From contig NZ_JABBGJ010000025.1 of the NCBI RefSeq assembly GCF_012927345.1, positions 1 through 64,000 on the forward strand: a DNA stretch of 64,000 nt, given 5' to 3'. Shown in pieces: positions 9,534 to 18,277 of the stretch. The notes below the pieces were generated by a model. It was not told the DNA's origin, did no database searches, and saw nothing but the letters and a program-made list of their open reading frames with translations. Every line of letters starts with the position of its first letter. The first letter of the stretch is position 1. Made by a program: the position numbers and the translations under genes. The DNA comes from Paraburkholderia polaris. Lineage in GTDB: Bacteria > Pseudomonadota > Gammaproteobacteria > Burkholderiales > Burkholderiaceae.

Positions 9534-10855
9534 TGAATGCTCCGACTCCTGGCTTTAATACACTCGACCGCCGCGCCGATACGCTGATCGCCAACTCTTA
9601 TTACGAGGCAAGCGCCGCGCGCCCGCTTGCCGACGATCCGATCCTCGAAGGCACACTGGAGGCCGACGTCTGCGTGATCGGCGCGGGCTTCTCCGGTTTG
9701 TCGGTGGCGTTGGAATGCCGGGCGCGCGGATTGTCCGTGGTCGTACTCGACGCGCACCGTCCGGGTTGGGGTGCGTCGGGCCGCAACGGTGGGCAGACAC
9801 TGGTCGGCTTCGCGAAAGACGAGATCATCGAACGGCAACTCGGACTCGACGGCGCGCGTGCCGCGTGGGCGATGTCCGTGGAAGGCGTGGCCTTGGTGCG
9901 CGAGCGCATCGAGCGTTACGGCATCGATTGCGATTTCACCTCCGGCTATCTGACGGTAGCGACAAAACCGAAGCGCGTGCCGGATTTGCGTTCGTGGATG
10001 GAGTCGGCCTCACAACGCTGGGGCTATACGAAGCTCTCGTGGCTCGATACCGATGAAGTGCGTTCACGCGTCGCTTCGCAACGCTATCTAGCGGGCGTCT
10101 ACGATCCGTTTTCCGGTCATCTGCACCCGCTCAAATACTGCCTTGGGCTCGCCGATGCGGCACGTCGTGAAGGCGCCCAACTGTTCGCGCATTCGCCAGT
10201 AATCGAAGTCGTGCGCGGCGCGCGGCCTGTCGTGCGGACCGCTAGCGGCGAGGTACGCTGCCGCTTCGTCGCGGCATGCGGCAATGCCACGATCGGCGAC
10301 GTGCTGCCCGCGCCGGTCGCCGCACGCATTGCGCCGATCGCGTCGTATATCGTCGCCACGGAGCCGCTCGGTAAAGCGCGCGCGGACGCCCTGATCAAAG
10401 GGCGCGAGGCGATTTGCGACAACAACTTCTTCCTCGATTATTTCCGCTTGTCGGCTGATCATCGCGTGCTGTTCGGCGGACGCGCGAGTTCGACCGGCGC
10501 GTCACCCGTGCAACTCGGCGAGGAGATCCGCAAGCGCATGATCGGCGTGTTCCCGCAACTCGGCGATGTGCGAATCGACTATGCGTGGGGCGGTTTTGTC
10601 GACGTAACGCGTAATCGTGCGCCGGATTTCGGCTCGATCGATCCGAACTATTTCTACGTGCAGGGCTTTTCCGGGCACGGCGTGGCGTTAACCGGGATTG
10701 CCGGACGTGTGATTGCAAAAGCCATGGCCGGTGAGACAGCGGCCTTCGATCTGTTCGCGCAGTTGCGGCATGCACGCTTTCCAGGTGGGCCGGCATTGCG
10801 CGGGCCCGCGCTAGAACTCGGGATGATGTATCACCGGATTCTTGAGTTGTTTTAG
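9533..10855 (+). CDS. FAD-dependent oxidase, PuuB-like (copy 2)
   Basis: A 440-residue paralogue of the preceding gene. It shares VIGAGFSGLS near residue 45, GWGASGRNGGQTLVGF, the CDFTSGYLTVATKPK region and the C-terminal VDVTRNRAPDFG and QGFSGHGVALTG blocks. The ATG at 9533 shares its A with the stop of copy 1, so translation is coupled. Two related oxidases side by side suggest division of labour between gamma-glutamylated amines (for example putrescine versus cadaverine, diaminopropane or ethanolamine). The differences between the copies do not tell which is which. Confidence 0.8.
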   Translation: MNAPTPGFNTLDRRADTLIANSYYEASAARPLADDPILEGTLEADVCVIGAGFSGLSVALECRARGLSVVVLDAHRPGWGASGRNGGQTLVGFAKDEIIERQLGLDGARAAWAMSVEGVALVRERIERYGIDCDFTSGYLTVATKPKRVPDLRSWMESASQRWGYTKLSWLDTDEVRSRVASQRYLAGVYDPFSGHLHPLKYCLGLADAARREGAQLFAHSPVIEVVRGARPVVRTASGEVRCRFVAACGNATIGDVLPAPVAARIAPIASYIVATEPLGKARADALIKGREAICDNNFFLDYFRLSADHRVLFGGRASSTGASPVQLGEEIRKRMIGVFPQLGDVRIDYAWGGFVDVTRNRAPDFGSIDPNYFYVQGFSGHGVALTGIAGRVIAKAMAGETAAFDLFAQLRHARFPGGPALRGPALELGMMYHRILELF

Positions 10856-10856
10856 G

Positions 10857-11738
10857 TCATCGCCGCGTTGGCCCGAACATCCGTGCCAACGCGCGCGCGA
10901 GTTCCTTGACGACGGCATCGGCCGTCGGGCGATGAAGTAGCGCGATATCCATGGTTTCGATTGAAGGCAGCCCGCTTTTCGGTGTCAGCACGGCGTGATC
11001 CGCCGTCACCGCGCGCGCGGGAAGGAGACTGATGCCGAGACCATCGGCAACGGCCGCCTGAATGCCGCTCAAACTTGAACTGATGAAGCTCATCCGCCAG
11101 CGGCGTCCGAGCCCTTCGATCGCGTTGGTCATGTCGTCGCGGTAAAGCCCGCGGGGCGGAAACGCGACGATGGGAATCGGATCGAGCTGGAAAGAAGGAT
11201 TCTTCGCGCTGTCGATCCACCTCAATTGCTCCGGCCAGCACGCGACTGCCTCGCGGCTGTTGCGCCGCTGCTTCACGAGGATCAGATCGAGGTCGCCACG
11301 ATCGTAGCTGTTGCCGAGGTCGCGGCTCAATCCGCTGGTCACTTCCAGCTTCACCTGCGGATGCTTGCGGTTAAACGCGGCGAGCATATGGGTTGTCGGC
11401 CCGCCGACGAAATCTTCCGGTACGCCCAGCCGAACAGTCAGCCCCACCGTCGCGCCCGACAGCGCCTCAATCATTTCATCGTTGAGGGCAAGCATTCGGC
11501 GCGCGTAGGCCAGCAGCGTTTCTCCCGCATCGGTCGGCGTCACGTCACGACTGCCTCGCTCGAGAAGCTTGTGTCCTGCCATGTCCTCCAGACGCCGAAC
11601 CTTCTGGCTCACGGTGGATTGCGTGGAATGCAGCCGTGCGGAAGCCGCCGTAAAGGTGCCGCAATCGGCCACCATGACGATGGCCTTCAGCAGATCCAGA
11701 TCGAATAGCGGTGTACGTGCCTTGGCGTTGGATTTCAT
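10857..11738 (-). CDS. LysR family transcriptional regulator
   Basis: A 293-residue regulator. The N-terminal winged helix-turn-helix covers roughly residues 8-65 (FDLDLLKAIVMVADCGTF, then STQSTVSQKVRRLED) and is followed by a LysR substrate-binding domain. The ATG at 11738 is preferred over a GTG 42 bp upstream because the family domain begins right after it. The gene is convergent with the second PuuB copy (one base between stops) and divergent from the degenerate porin. Its target could be the polyamine genes or the 12-16 kb operon; the divergent arrangement slightly favours the latter. Confidence 0.85.
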   Translation of the reverse strand: MKSNAKARTPLFDLDLLKAIVMVADCGTFTAASARLHSTQSTVSQKVRRLEDMAGHKLLERGSRDVTPTDAGETLLAYARRMLALNDEMIEALSGATVGLTVRLGVPEDFVGGPTTHMLAAFNRKHPQVKLEVTSGLSRDLGNSYDRGDLDLILVKQRRNSREAVACWPEQLRWIDSAKNPSFQLDPIPIVAFPPRGLYRDDMTNAIEGLGRRWRMSFISSSLSGIQAAVADGLGISLLPARAVTADHAVLTPKSGLPSIETMDIALLHRPTADAVVKELARALARMFGPTRR

Positions 11739-12068
11739 CGAACTATTTGATCTTTGAATGCTGACGCGGATTTCTATCACGCATCAAACAGGCTGGCAAT
11801 CGCATACAGGCCTCGTGAACGGCACAGCATGCGCGTAACCGATGGTATTCGATTTTCAACTGGCATGCATTTGAACATTTAACTTTTGAATGCCAGGCGA
11901 GATGGATAACATCAAGCGCTGTCGATGCGGTGACCACTCAGCCTGCGTTCAGCGGCCAATTCCACTGCCTCGACATCAGACAAAACTCGAATGCGGGCAA
12001 AGCGCGGCGCGACGCAGGCGTGCGAGCAGAAGAAAAGCCCGTGACGAGACAAATACCCGGAGACAGGC
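11739..12068. promoter_or_regulatory. 330-bp divergent intergenic region with a LysR-type inverted repeat
   Basis: No gene is seen here. A widely spaced inverted repeat TGGCAT (11861-11866) / ATGCCA (11890-11895) lies in an AT-rich stretch, and TTTGAATGC is repeated at about 11752 and 11885. Such AT-rich dyads are typical LysR binding regions, so this is the likely site for the divergently encoded regulator. No convincing -35/-10 pair was found. Confidence 0.4.
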
Positions 12069-12515
12069 ATGAAGGCAACGCAGTTGAAGAACATCTGGAG
12101 AATGCCGCTGGTGGGCATCGGCGCAGGCATGATGCTGGCGGGCACGGCAGGCGCGCAGTCCAGCGTCACGCTGTACCGAATCGTCGATTCGGGCGTGACC
12201 TACACGAATAACCAGCAAGGCCATTCGGCATGGCAGGCGACGGCCGGCAACGGCCGGCAACGAGTCCGGGCCGCGCTGATTGCGGCTGCCGGTTACACGT
12301 TCACACAGGTGTCGCAAGGCGACGCGAGCGGACACTATCACCAGGCCTCAGCCGGTCTCCAGTATCTGTTGTCGAAGCGCACCGACGTCTATGTGAACGG
12401 CCTCTATCAGAAAGCCTCGTCGCGCATCGGTCATGCGTGGATCGACGGCATCGCAGCGCCATCGTCAACGACCTCACAACTGGCGTTCGTCGCCGACCTG
12501 CGTCAGAAATTCTGA
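12069..12515 (+). pseudogene. Porin with a large internal deletion
   Basis: The reading frame is intact but encodes only 148 residues, against 350-400 for Burkholderia porins. Residues 1-29 are a signal peptide, QSSVTLYRIVDSGVTYTNNQQG is the first barrel strand (with Arg replacing the usual Gly after LY), and the sequence then jumps to GYTFTQVSQGDASGHYHQAS, LSKRTDVYVNGLYQ and the C-terminal FVADLRQKF, which are the last strands of such porins. At the join, a 10-bp unit CGGCCGGCAA is duplicated in tandem at 12241-12260. The product lacks most of the barrel and constriction loop and should not form a pore. Confidence 0.75.
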
Positions 12516-12546
12516 CGGGACACACAAGACTCTCGGGAAGGATCCT

Positions 12547-12765
12547 ATGAAACTTCGATTTCTGCTGGCCGCGCTACCGTTCATCGGCATCTATTCGGGC
12601 GGCACACTCGCCGCCAGTACGCCGCTCCTGTTCGGCCTGCCGTTTCTGCTTGTGTGGAATCTGTTCTGGATGGCTGCAACGGCCGCCATCCTCGCCTTCA
12701 TCTATTACCTCGACAGCCGCGACGAAGCGGCGCACGCGAGCGAGCGCACCGGAGACGGACAATGA
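12547..12765 (+). CDS. DUF3311 family small membrane protein
   Basis: A 72-residue protein with two hydrophobic segments (about residues 4-22 and 28-56) and a charged tail, matching DUF3311. Members are usually encoded immediately before a sodium:solute symporter, as here, where the stop overlaps the symporter start (ATGA). It probably acts as a small accessory subunit of the transporter; the mechanism is not known to me. A GGGAAGG ribosome site precedes the ATG. The frame is open upstream but without a better start. Confidence 0.8.
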   Translation: MKLRFLLAALPFIGIYSGGTLAASTPLLFGLPFLLVWNLFWMAATAAILAFIYYLDSRDEAAHASERTGDGQ

Positions 12766-14240
12766 ACCCGGCCCTCGTCATCATCGTTCTGTTTGCCCTC
12801 TTCGCGCTGGCGGTCGGCCTGTACGCGCGTCGCGGCAAGACGTTCAGCCTGGAACAATGGGCCGTCGGCGGCCGCGGCTTCGGGTCGCTGCTTACCTTCC
12901 TGCTGATGGCAGGTGAGGCCTTCTCGACCTTCTCGTTTCTTGGCGCGAGTGGCTGGACCTACAGCAAGGGCGTACCGGCGTTCTACATCCTGTCGTATGG
13001 CTGCCTCGCGTATGTGTTCGGTTACTGGATGCTGCCCGCCATCTGGCGCTACGCGAAGGAACACGGCCTCGTGTCGTTCGCCGACTATTTCGCGTCGAAG
13101 TACGACAGCCGCGCCATCGGCGTGCTGGTGTCGGTGGTGGCCGTGTTCGCCATGGTGTCGCTGCTGATCATCCAGTTACGCGGTCTCGGCATTATCGTCT
13201 CCGAGATGTCATACGGCTCGATCTCGCAAGACACGGCCATCTGGATCAGCGCGACCCTGATGGTCCTGTACATGAGCGTGTCGGGTATCCACGGCTCAGC
13301 GAGCATTGCGATCTTCAAGGATGTACTGATCCTCGCTCTCGCGATTTTTCTCGGCACCTATTTGCCGCTGCACTACTTCGGCGGCTTTGGTGAGATGTTC
13401 GCGCGCATCGACGCCGTCCATCCGGAACTGCTGCGCATGCCGGAGCACGGTTTCAATCTGAGCTGGTACAACTCGACACTCCTGCTAACATCGCTTGGTT
13501 ACTACCTGTACCCGCACGGTTTCACCGCCGTCTACGTGGCACGCGACGCGTCGGCGCTGCGCAAGAACACCATGCTGATGCCGATCTACCAGGTGTTGAT
13601 CGCGTTCCTGTTCCTCGTCGGTTTCGCCGCGGTACTGACCGTGCACGGGCTCGAAGGCTCGCAAACGGATCTCGCGCTGCTGCGCCTCGTCAAACAGACT
13701 TTCCCGTCGTGGTTCGTCGGGATTGTCGGCGGCGCCGGCCTGCTCACAGCACTGGTGCCAGGCTCGCTGATCATGCTCAATGCGTCGACGATGATTGCAC
13801 GCAACATCTACCGCGAAGGCTTCGCACCGCAGGCGAGCGACCGGCAAGTCGGCCGCGTCGCGCGAATCGCGCTGCCGCTGTTTACGCTGGTCGTCGTCTA
13901 CTTCGTGCTGCGTGGCGGATCGAACTTCGTCGCTCTCGCGATCTTCTCGTCGAGCCTGCTGACGCAACTCGTACCTATGCTCGCCTCGAGTTTCCTGAAG
14001 CGCCCATTCGGCACCCGGGAAGCGGCGTTCGGCGGCATCTTCGCAGGCGCGGTCGTGCTGGCGCTGGTGAACTGGCGCGGCATGACGCTGGCCTCTGTGT
14101 TCCCGGCCGCGCCCATCGCCTTCACCTCCATCAACACGGGCCTTGTCGCGTTGTTCGCCAATGCGGTGGTGTTCATCGCGATCAGCGCCACGCAACGTGC
14201 GCTGCGGGCCCGTATCGCCACTTCCGTCGAATCGGTATGA
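12762..14240 (+). CDS. Sodium:solute symporter family transporter
   Basis: A 492-residue integral membrane protein of the SSS (sodium/solute symporter) family with about 13 hydrophobic segments. Family features include EQWAVGGRGFGSLLTFLLMAGE near residues 25-46 (where the first helices line the substrate and Na+ sites; shown as one block of the family) and NASTMIARNIYR in the later half. It is coupled to DUF3311 upstream and to an amidohydrolase downstream by four-base overlaps. The substrate is unknown, but the two amidohydrolases encoded next suggest a cyclic amide, nucleobase or N-heterocycle. Confidence 0.88.
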   Translation: MNPALVIIVLFALFALAVGLYARRGKTFSLEQWAVGGRGFGSLLTFLLMAGEAFSTFSFLGASGWTYSKGVPAFYILSYGCLAYVFGYWMLPAIWRYAKEHGLVSFADYFASKYDSRAIGVLVSVVAVFAMVSLLIIQLRGLGIIVSEMSYGSISQDTAIWISATLMVLYMSVSGIHGSASIAIFKDVLILALAIFLGTYLPLHYFGGFGEMFARIDAVHPELLRMPEHGFNLSWYNSTLLLTSLGYYLYPHGFTAVYVARDASALRKNTMLMPIYQVLIAFLFLVGFAAVLTVHGLEGSQTDLALLRLVKQTFPSWFVGIVGGAGLLTALVPGSLIMLNASTMIARNIYREGFAPQASDRQVGRVARIALPLFTLVVVYFVLRGGSNFVALAIFSSSLLTQLVPMLASSFLKRPFGTREAAFGGIFAGAVVLALVNWRGMTLASVFPAAPIAFTSINTGLVALFANAVVFIAISATQRALRARIATSVESV

Positions 14241-15442
14241 CCAACATGACTCACTCTCTTCTTCTCGCCAACGTCCGGCTGGCTGACGGCCAACCGGTGT
14301 CCGTATCCATCGCCGACGGTCGTATCACGGCGCTCGGGCCGCATGTCGAGGCGCAACCTGGCGCTCTGACCGAAGACGGCGGCGGCGCGTTGCTGCTGCC
14401 CGGCTTCGTCGAAGGGCACACGCACATCGACAAAAGCAACTGGGGCCAGTCGTGGTATCGCAACGAGGTCGGACCCGCACTAACCGACCGGATCAACAAC
14501 GAGCGCGAATGGCGCAAGACGTCGGGACACGATGCGGCCATCCAGTCGCTGGCCTTGGCGCGGGCATTCGTGCAGGCAGGCACAACACGGCTGCGCACCC
14601 ATGTCGACGTCGATACCGACGCGCAATTGCGTTACGTCGACGGCGTACTCAGTACGCGGCAAACGATGCGTGACGTGCTGGACATGCAGATCGTCGCGTT
14701 TCCCCAGTCGGGGATGTTGATCCGTCCCGGCACGGTCGAACTGCTCGGCAGCGCGCTCGCCGCAGGCGCCGACGTACTCGGCGCGCTCGATCCTGCCTTG
14801 ATCGACGGCGATCCCGTGGCGTCGCTGAACGCGACCTTTGAGCTGGCGGAACGCTACCGCAAGCCAATCGATATTCATCTGCACGAACCGGGCGAAGTCG
14901 GCGCATTCACGCTGAAGCTACTGCTCGATCGCGTCGAGGCGACGGGCATGCAGGGCCAGGTTGTCGTCAGCCACGCGTTCTGCCTCGGCGCATTACCGGA
15001 ACGTGAACGCGACGCGCTGCTCGAGCGGATCGCGCATCTGCGCGTGGCGCTTCTGACCAGCGCGCCACCGTCTCGCCCCGTGCCGCCGCTCAAGGTTTGC
15101 AGGGACAAAGGCATCACGATCTTCGGCGGCAACGATGGCATTCGTGATACGTGGTCGCCGTATGGCATACCGGACATGCTCGAGCGCGCGATGCTGATCG
15201 GCATGCGCTACGACTTGCGACGCGACGACGACCTCGCGATGGCCTTCGACTGCGTGAGCAACGCTGCTGCTCGAGGTTGCGGTTTCGCCGACTACGGTCT
15301 GCGCGTCGGCGCACGCGCGGACCTCGTGCTGGTCGATGCGCAATCCGTCGCGCATGCCGTGGTCGCCCGGCCCAGGCGTCGCCTGGTCATAGCGAACGGA
15401 CGCATCGTCGTGCGCGACGGCGAACTGATCGACGCGGCGTAA
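14237..15442 (+). CDS. Amidohydrolase, cytosine-deaminase-like (CodA family)
   Basis: A 401-residue metal-dependent amidohydrolase. Metal-ligand motifs in order are GFVEGHTHIDKS (HxH, about residues 56-67), IDIHLHEPG, VVSHAF and GNDGIRDTWSPYG, whose Asp is the catalytic general base in CodA-type enzymes. The start overlaps the symporter stop (ATGA). Enzymes of this group deaminate cytosine, isoguanine or related N-heterocycles in the cytoplasm. It resembles the convergent gene at 17066-18277. The coupling to a symporter suggests it acts on the imported compound, whose identity is not evident. Confidence 0.82.
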   Translation: MTNMTHSLLLANVRLADGQPVSVSIADGRITALGPHVEAQPGALTEDGGGALLLPGFVEGHTHIDKSNWGQSWYRNEVGPALTDRINNEREWRKTSGHDAAIQSLALARAFVQAGTTRLRTHVDVDTDAQLRYVDGVLSTRQTMRDVLDMQIVAFPQSGMLIRPGTVELLGSALAAGADVLGALDPALIDGDPVASLNATFELAERYRKPIDIHLHEPGEVGAFTLKLLLDRVEATGMQGQVVVSHAFCLGALPERERDALLERIAHLRVALLTSAPPSRPVPPLKVCRDKGITIFGGNDGIRDTWSPYGIPDMLERAMLIGMRYDLRRDDDLAMAFDCVSNAAARGCGFADYGLRVGARADLVLVDAQSVAHAVVARPRRRLVIANGRIVVRDGELIDAA

Positions 15443-15476
15443 CGGCGCGCAAGTACCTCACAAGACAAGTCCGCAT

Positions 15477-16928
15477 ATGAACAACAGGCAACCGGTTGAT
15501 GTACTGATAGAACACGGCTGCGTCATCACGCTCGATCCCGCGCGCCGCGTCATCGACGATGGCGCGGTGGCCATCAAGGGCGATCGCATCGTCGCCGTCG
15601 GCGAGACAGGTGCGCTCGCGCAGCAATACCAGGCAGACCGCGTGATCGACGCACGCCGCAAGGCGGTGCTGCCAGGCCTGATCGACGCGCACGCCCACGC
15701 CGGGCATGCGATGCTCAGGACGATTGGCGGCGCGAACGGCGATGCGTGGTCGGCGGCGTGCGAGGCGATCTATACGCGCGCATCGGACGAAACGTTCTGG
15801 GAAATGGAATCGCATCTTGCGGCACTGGAGCGCCTCAAGGCGGGTGTGACGACAGGCGTATCGCTACTCGGCGGCGGCGATTCGATCATGCGCGTCGACG
15901 ACCCCGTGTATGCGCGGCGTCACTGTGATGCGGTGGTCAAGACGGGGACCCGCTCGATCGTCGCGGTCGGTCCGTCGCGCCCACCCGAACCGCGTGCCTA
16001 CACCCAGCACGGCACGAACGGCAGCGTGACGCGCGACGTCGATTTCGCGCAGATGTTCGACGTTTGCAAAGGGATCATCGACGCATGCCATGGTGACGCC
16101 AACGGCCGCATCCAGATTGCGTTGACGCTACCGGTCTATGCACCGCAGCACTACCCCGAGCAGGCAGCACACGAACACCTGTTCCGCAGTCAGGCCGAGC
16201 GATACACAGCGTTGGCCCGCGAACGCGGTCTCAGCTTTACGCAGGATGGCCATCGCGCCGGCACGCTGGATTTCGCGCATCGCGAGCTGGGACTGCTGAA
16301 CGCGAAATCGTTCATGTCGCATGCCATCGATCTCACCGCCGCGGACATCGCGGCGTGCGTCGAAACAGGCGCCTCGATCGTGCACAACCCAAGCGCGATC
16401 ATGTCGATCGTCGGACGTTGCCCCGTGCCGGAACTCATCGATGCCGGCGTGACGGTGGCGATTGGCTCGGATGGCGCGGCGCCCGACCGCGGTTACGACA
16501 TGTTCCGCCACATGTGGCAATGCATGCACTACCACCGCCGTCATTTTCGTGACCCTGATGTCCTGCCGCACGGCAAGGTGCTCGAAATGGTCACAATCGA
16601 CGCCGCCAAAGCGTTGTCGCTCGACGACGAGCTCGGTTCGCTCGAAGTGGGCAAACAGGCCGACATCATTCTGATCGACCTGTACAAGCCGCACCTCATG
16701 CCGATGAATATGCCCGTCCATCGCGTCACCTGCTTCGCGAATGCCGGCGACGTGTGCGTGACGATGGTCGGCGGAAAAATTCTCATGGAGAACTACAGGG
16801 TGCTATCGGTTGACGAAGGGGACATACTCGAGCGCGTGTCGGCGGCCGCGGATCTCGCGTTCGATCGCGCAGGCCTGCGTCATCTGCTGGAAACACCGCC
16901 AACGCTGTGGCGACGTAGCCATTATTGA
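15477..16928 (+). CDS. Amidohydrolase family protein (TrzA/AtzA-like)
   Basis: A 483-residue amidohydrolase of a different branch from its neighbour. Motifs include LPGLIDAHAHAGHAML (metal HxH), SHAIDLT, IVHNPSA and GSDGAAPDRGYDM (catalytic Asp), and a C-terminal GSLEVGKQADIILIDL composite-domain signature. This branch contains S-adenosylhomocysteine/guanine deaminases and triazine hydrolases acting on amino-substituted rings. It lies 34 bp after the first amidohydrolase in the same operon, so it likely performs a second hydrolytic step. The reaction cannot be specified. Confidence 0.8.
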   Translation: MNNRQPVDVLIEHGCVITLDPARRVIDDGAVAIKGDRIVAVGETGALAQQYQADRVIDARRKAVLPGLIDAHAHAGHAMLRTIGGANGDAWSAACEAIYTRASDETFWEMESHLAALERLKAGVTTGVSLLGGGDSIMRVDDPVYARRHCDAVVKTGTRSIVAVGPSRPPEPRAYTQHGTNGSVTRDVDFAQMFDVCKGIIDACHGDANGRIQIALTLPVYAPQHYPEQAAHEHLFRSQAERYTALARERGLSFTQDGHRAGTLDFAHRELGLLNAKSFMSHAIDLTAADIAACVETGASIVHNPSAIMSIVGRCPVPELIDAGVTVAIGSDGAAPDRGYDMFRHMWQCMHYHRRHFRDPDVLPHGKVLEMVTIDAAKALSLDDELGSLEVGKQADIILIDLYKPHLMPMNMPVHRVTCFANAGDVCVTMVGGKILMENYRVLSVDEGDILERVSAAADLAFDRAGLRHLLETPPTLWRRSHY

Positions 16929-16941
16929 GGCCGGCGCGGCT

Positions 16942-17061
16942 TTATCGTGGTGCGTTGAGCGTCAACTGCATATGCCGGTTGACGTCCTTGTACAAGAGGT
17001 GGCGGAAACGGTCCGCGCCGCCCGCGTAGCGGGCTTGCGGGGCAAAAGGCACGAACCACAT
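16942..17061 (-). pseudogene. Possible 40-codon remnant of an unidentified gene
   Basis: Between the convergent stops of two amidohydrolase genes the minus strand has a protein-like frame from an ATG at 17061 to TAA at 16942. It reads MWFVPFAPQARYAGGADRF and ends with a charged KDVNRHMQLT-type tail. The composition resembles a real protein C-terminus rather than random GC-rich translation. I do not recognise the family. It could be the surviving end of a deleted gene, or simply a small gene translated after the amidohydrolase (its ATG starts 5 bases beyond that stop). It includes a short hairpin GCCCGC/GCGGGC at 17020-17034. Confidence 0.35.
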
Positions 17062-17065
17062 GAAG

Positions 17066-18277
17066 TCACCGGCCGAGTGCGGGCGTCGTGACCTGGAAAT
17101 GCAAGCGGGACGAATCGCCCCAGAACTGCCCGCTTCGGACGATGGCCCGATCAGCCGGCACTGCAGCGACGGCAGCAGCGGCGTTCGGCGCTTTCACGAC
17201 GACGAACGTCGCCTCATTACCGACCTTCAGCCCGTAACCTCTTTTCTCCAGCACGGCGGCTCCCGCTTCCGTCGCCATGTGCAGCGCAACGCGTAGTTCT
17301 TCATCGGTATAGAAACCTGAGCGGTAACCGACCAGCATGGCTCGTTGCAACATGTCGCCGTTGCCATACGGCCACCAGGCGTCCTGAATGTTGTCGTTAC
17401 CGGTGAACACGCGCACGCCTGCTGCACGCAGTTGCAAGATCGGCGGGAACGCGCGGTCGCCCGGCGCATTCGTCATGATCGATACGCCGGCTTCCGCAAG
17501 CGCGGCGGCTACACGATCGACCACCTCGGGCGCGACGTCGCCGAGCCCGTAGGCGTGGCTTACCGATACCCGGCCGTTCAATCCCGACGCCCTGGTGCGC
17601 GCGGCAATGCGGTGCAGTTGATCGATACCTTGCTGCCCCGCCTCATGGAGGTGAATGTCGATTTTCACGCCGCGCTTTTCAGCAATGCTAAAGACAATAT
17701 CGAGCTGGCCTTCAGCGTCGCCATCCAGCGTTGTCGGATCGATACCGCCCACCACCTGCGCACCTTCACAGGCCGCTGCATCGAGAATCTCCGCCGTGCC
17801 CGGACACGACACGACGCCTGCCTGCGGGAACGCGACAAGTTCGATATCCACGACGCCGCGCCATTTTTCGCGCGCTTCCATGACGGCATGGAGGTTGGCC
17901 AGACCCGTCGTCGCGTCGACGTCGACATGACTGCGCATCGCAATGGTGCCGAACGACGCAGCCTGGCGGATCAGCGCATCGGCGCGCTCGACGATAGGCG
18001 CGGCGCTTGCCAGTTCCTGCTTTTCGATAGCGAGACGCTCACGCAGGCTCGCGACATGACGATGAGGACGCCAGCCATCGCCAAGGAAGCTTTTATCGAG
18101 GTGAATATGCCCGTCGACGAAGCCGGGCAACACCAAGTGCCCTTCCAGATCGACGACCTCCGCGCCGCCAATCTCGGGTCGTTCTGAACCGATGCCAACA
18201 AAGCGCCCCTCATGGATGGCGAGGTTGAGCGGGTTGCCGTCGGCGTCCACGGCATTGACGAATACGCGGTCGAACAT
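17066..18277 (-). CDS. Amidohydrolase, cytosine-deaminase-like (CodA family)
   Basis: A 403-residue enzyme with the same motif order as the gene at 14237: LPGFVDGHIHLDKSFLGDG (HxH), IDIHLHEAG, VSHAYGLG and GNDNIQDAWWPYG. It belongs to the cytosine/isoguanine deaminase branch. The ATG at 18277 is chosen because GAGG precedes it and the family N-terminus MFDRVFVNA starts there; the frame extends 120 bp further upstream with no ribosome site. It is convergent with the 12.5-16.9 kb operon and divergent from the DUF969 operon across a 441-bp gap. Confidence 0.82.
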   Translation of the reverse strand: MFDRVFVNAVDADGNPLNLAIHEGRFVGIGSERPEIGGAEVVDLEGHLVLPGFVDGHIHLDKSFLGDGWRPHRHVASLRERLAIEKQELASAAPIVERADALIRQAASFGTIAMRSHVDVDATTGLANLHAVMEAREKWRGVVDIELVAFPQAGVVSCPGTAEILDAAACEGAQVVGGIDPTTLDGDAEGQLDIVFSIAEKRGVKIDIHLHEAGQQGIDQLHRIAARTRASGLNGRVSVSHAYGLGDVAPEVVDRVAAALAEAGVSIMTNAPGDRAFPPILQLRAAGVRVFTGNDNIQDAWWPYGNGDMLQRAMLVGYRSGFYTDEELRVALHMATEAGAAVLEKRGYGLKVGNEATFVVVKAPNAAAAVAAVPADRAIVRSGQFWGDSSRLHFQVTTPALGR

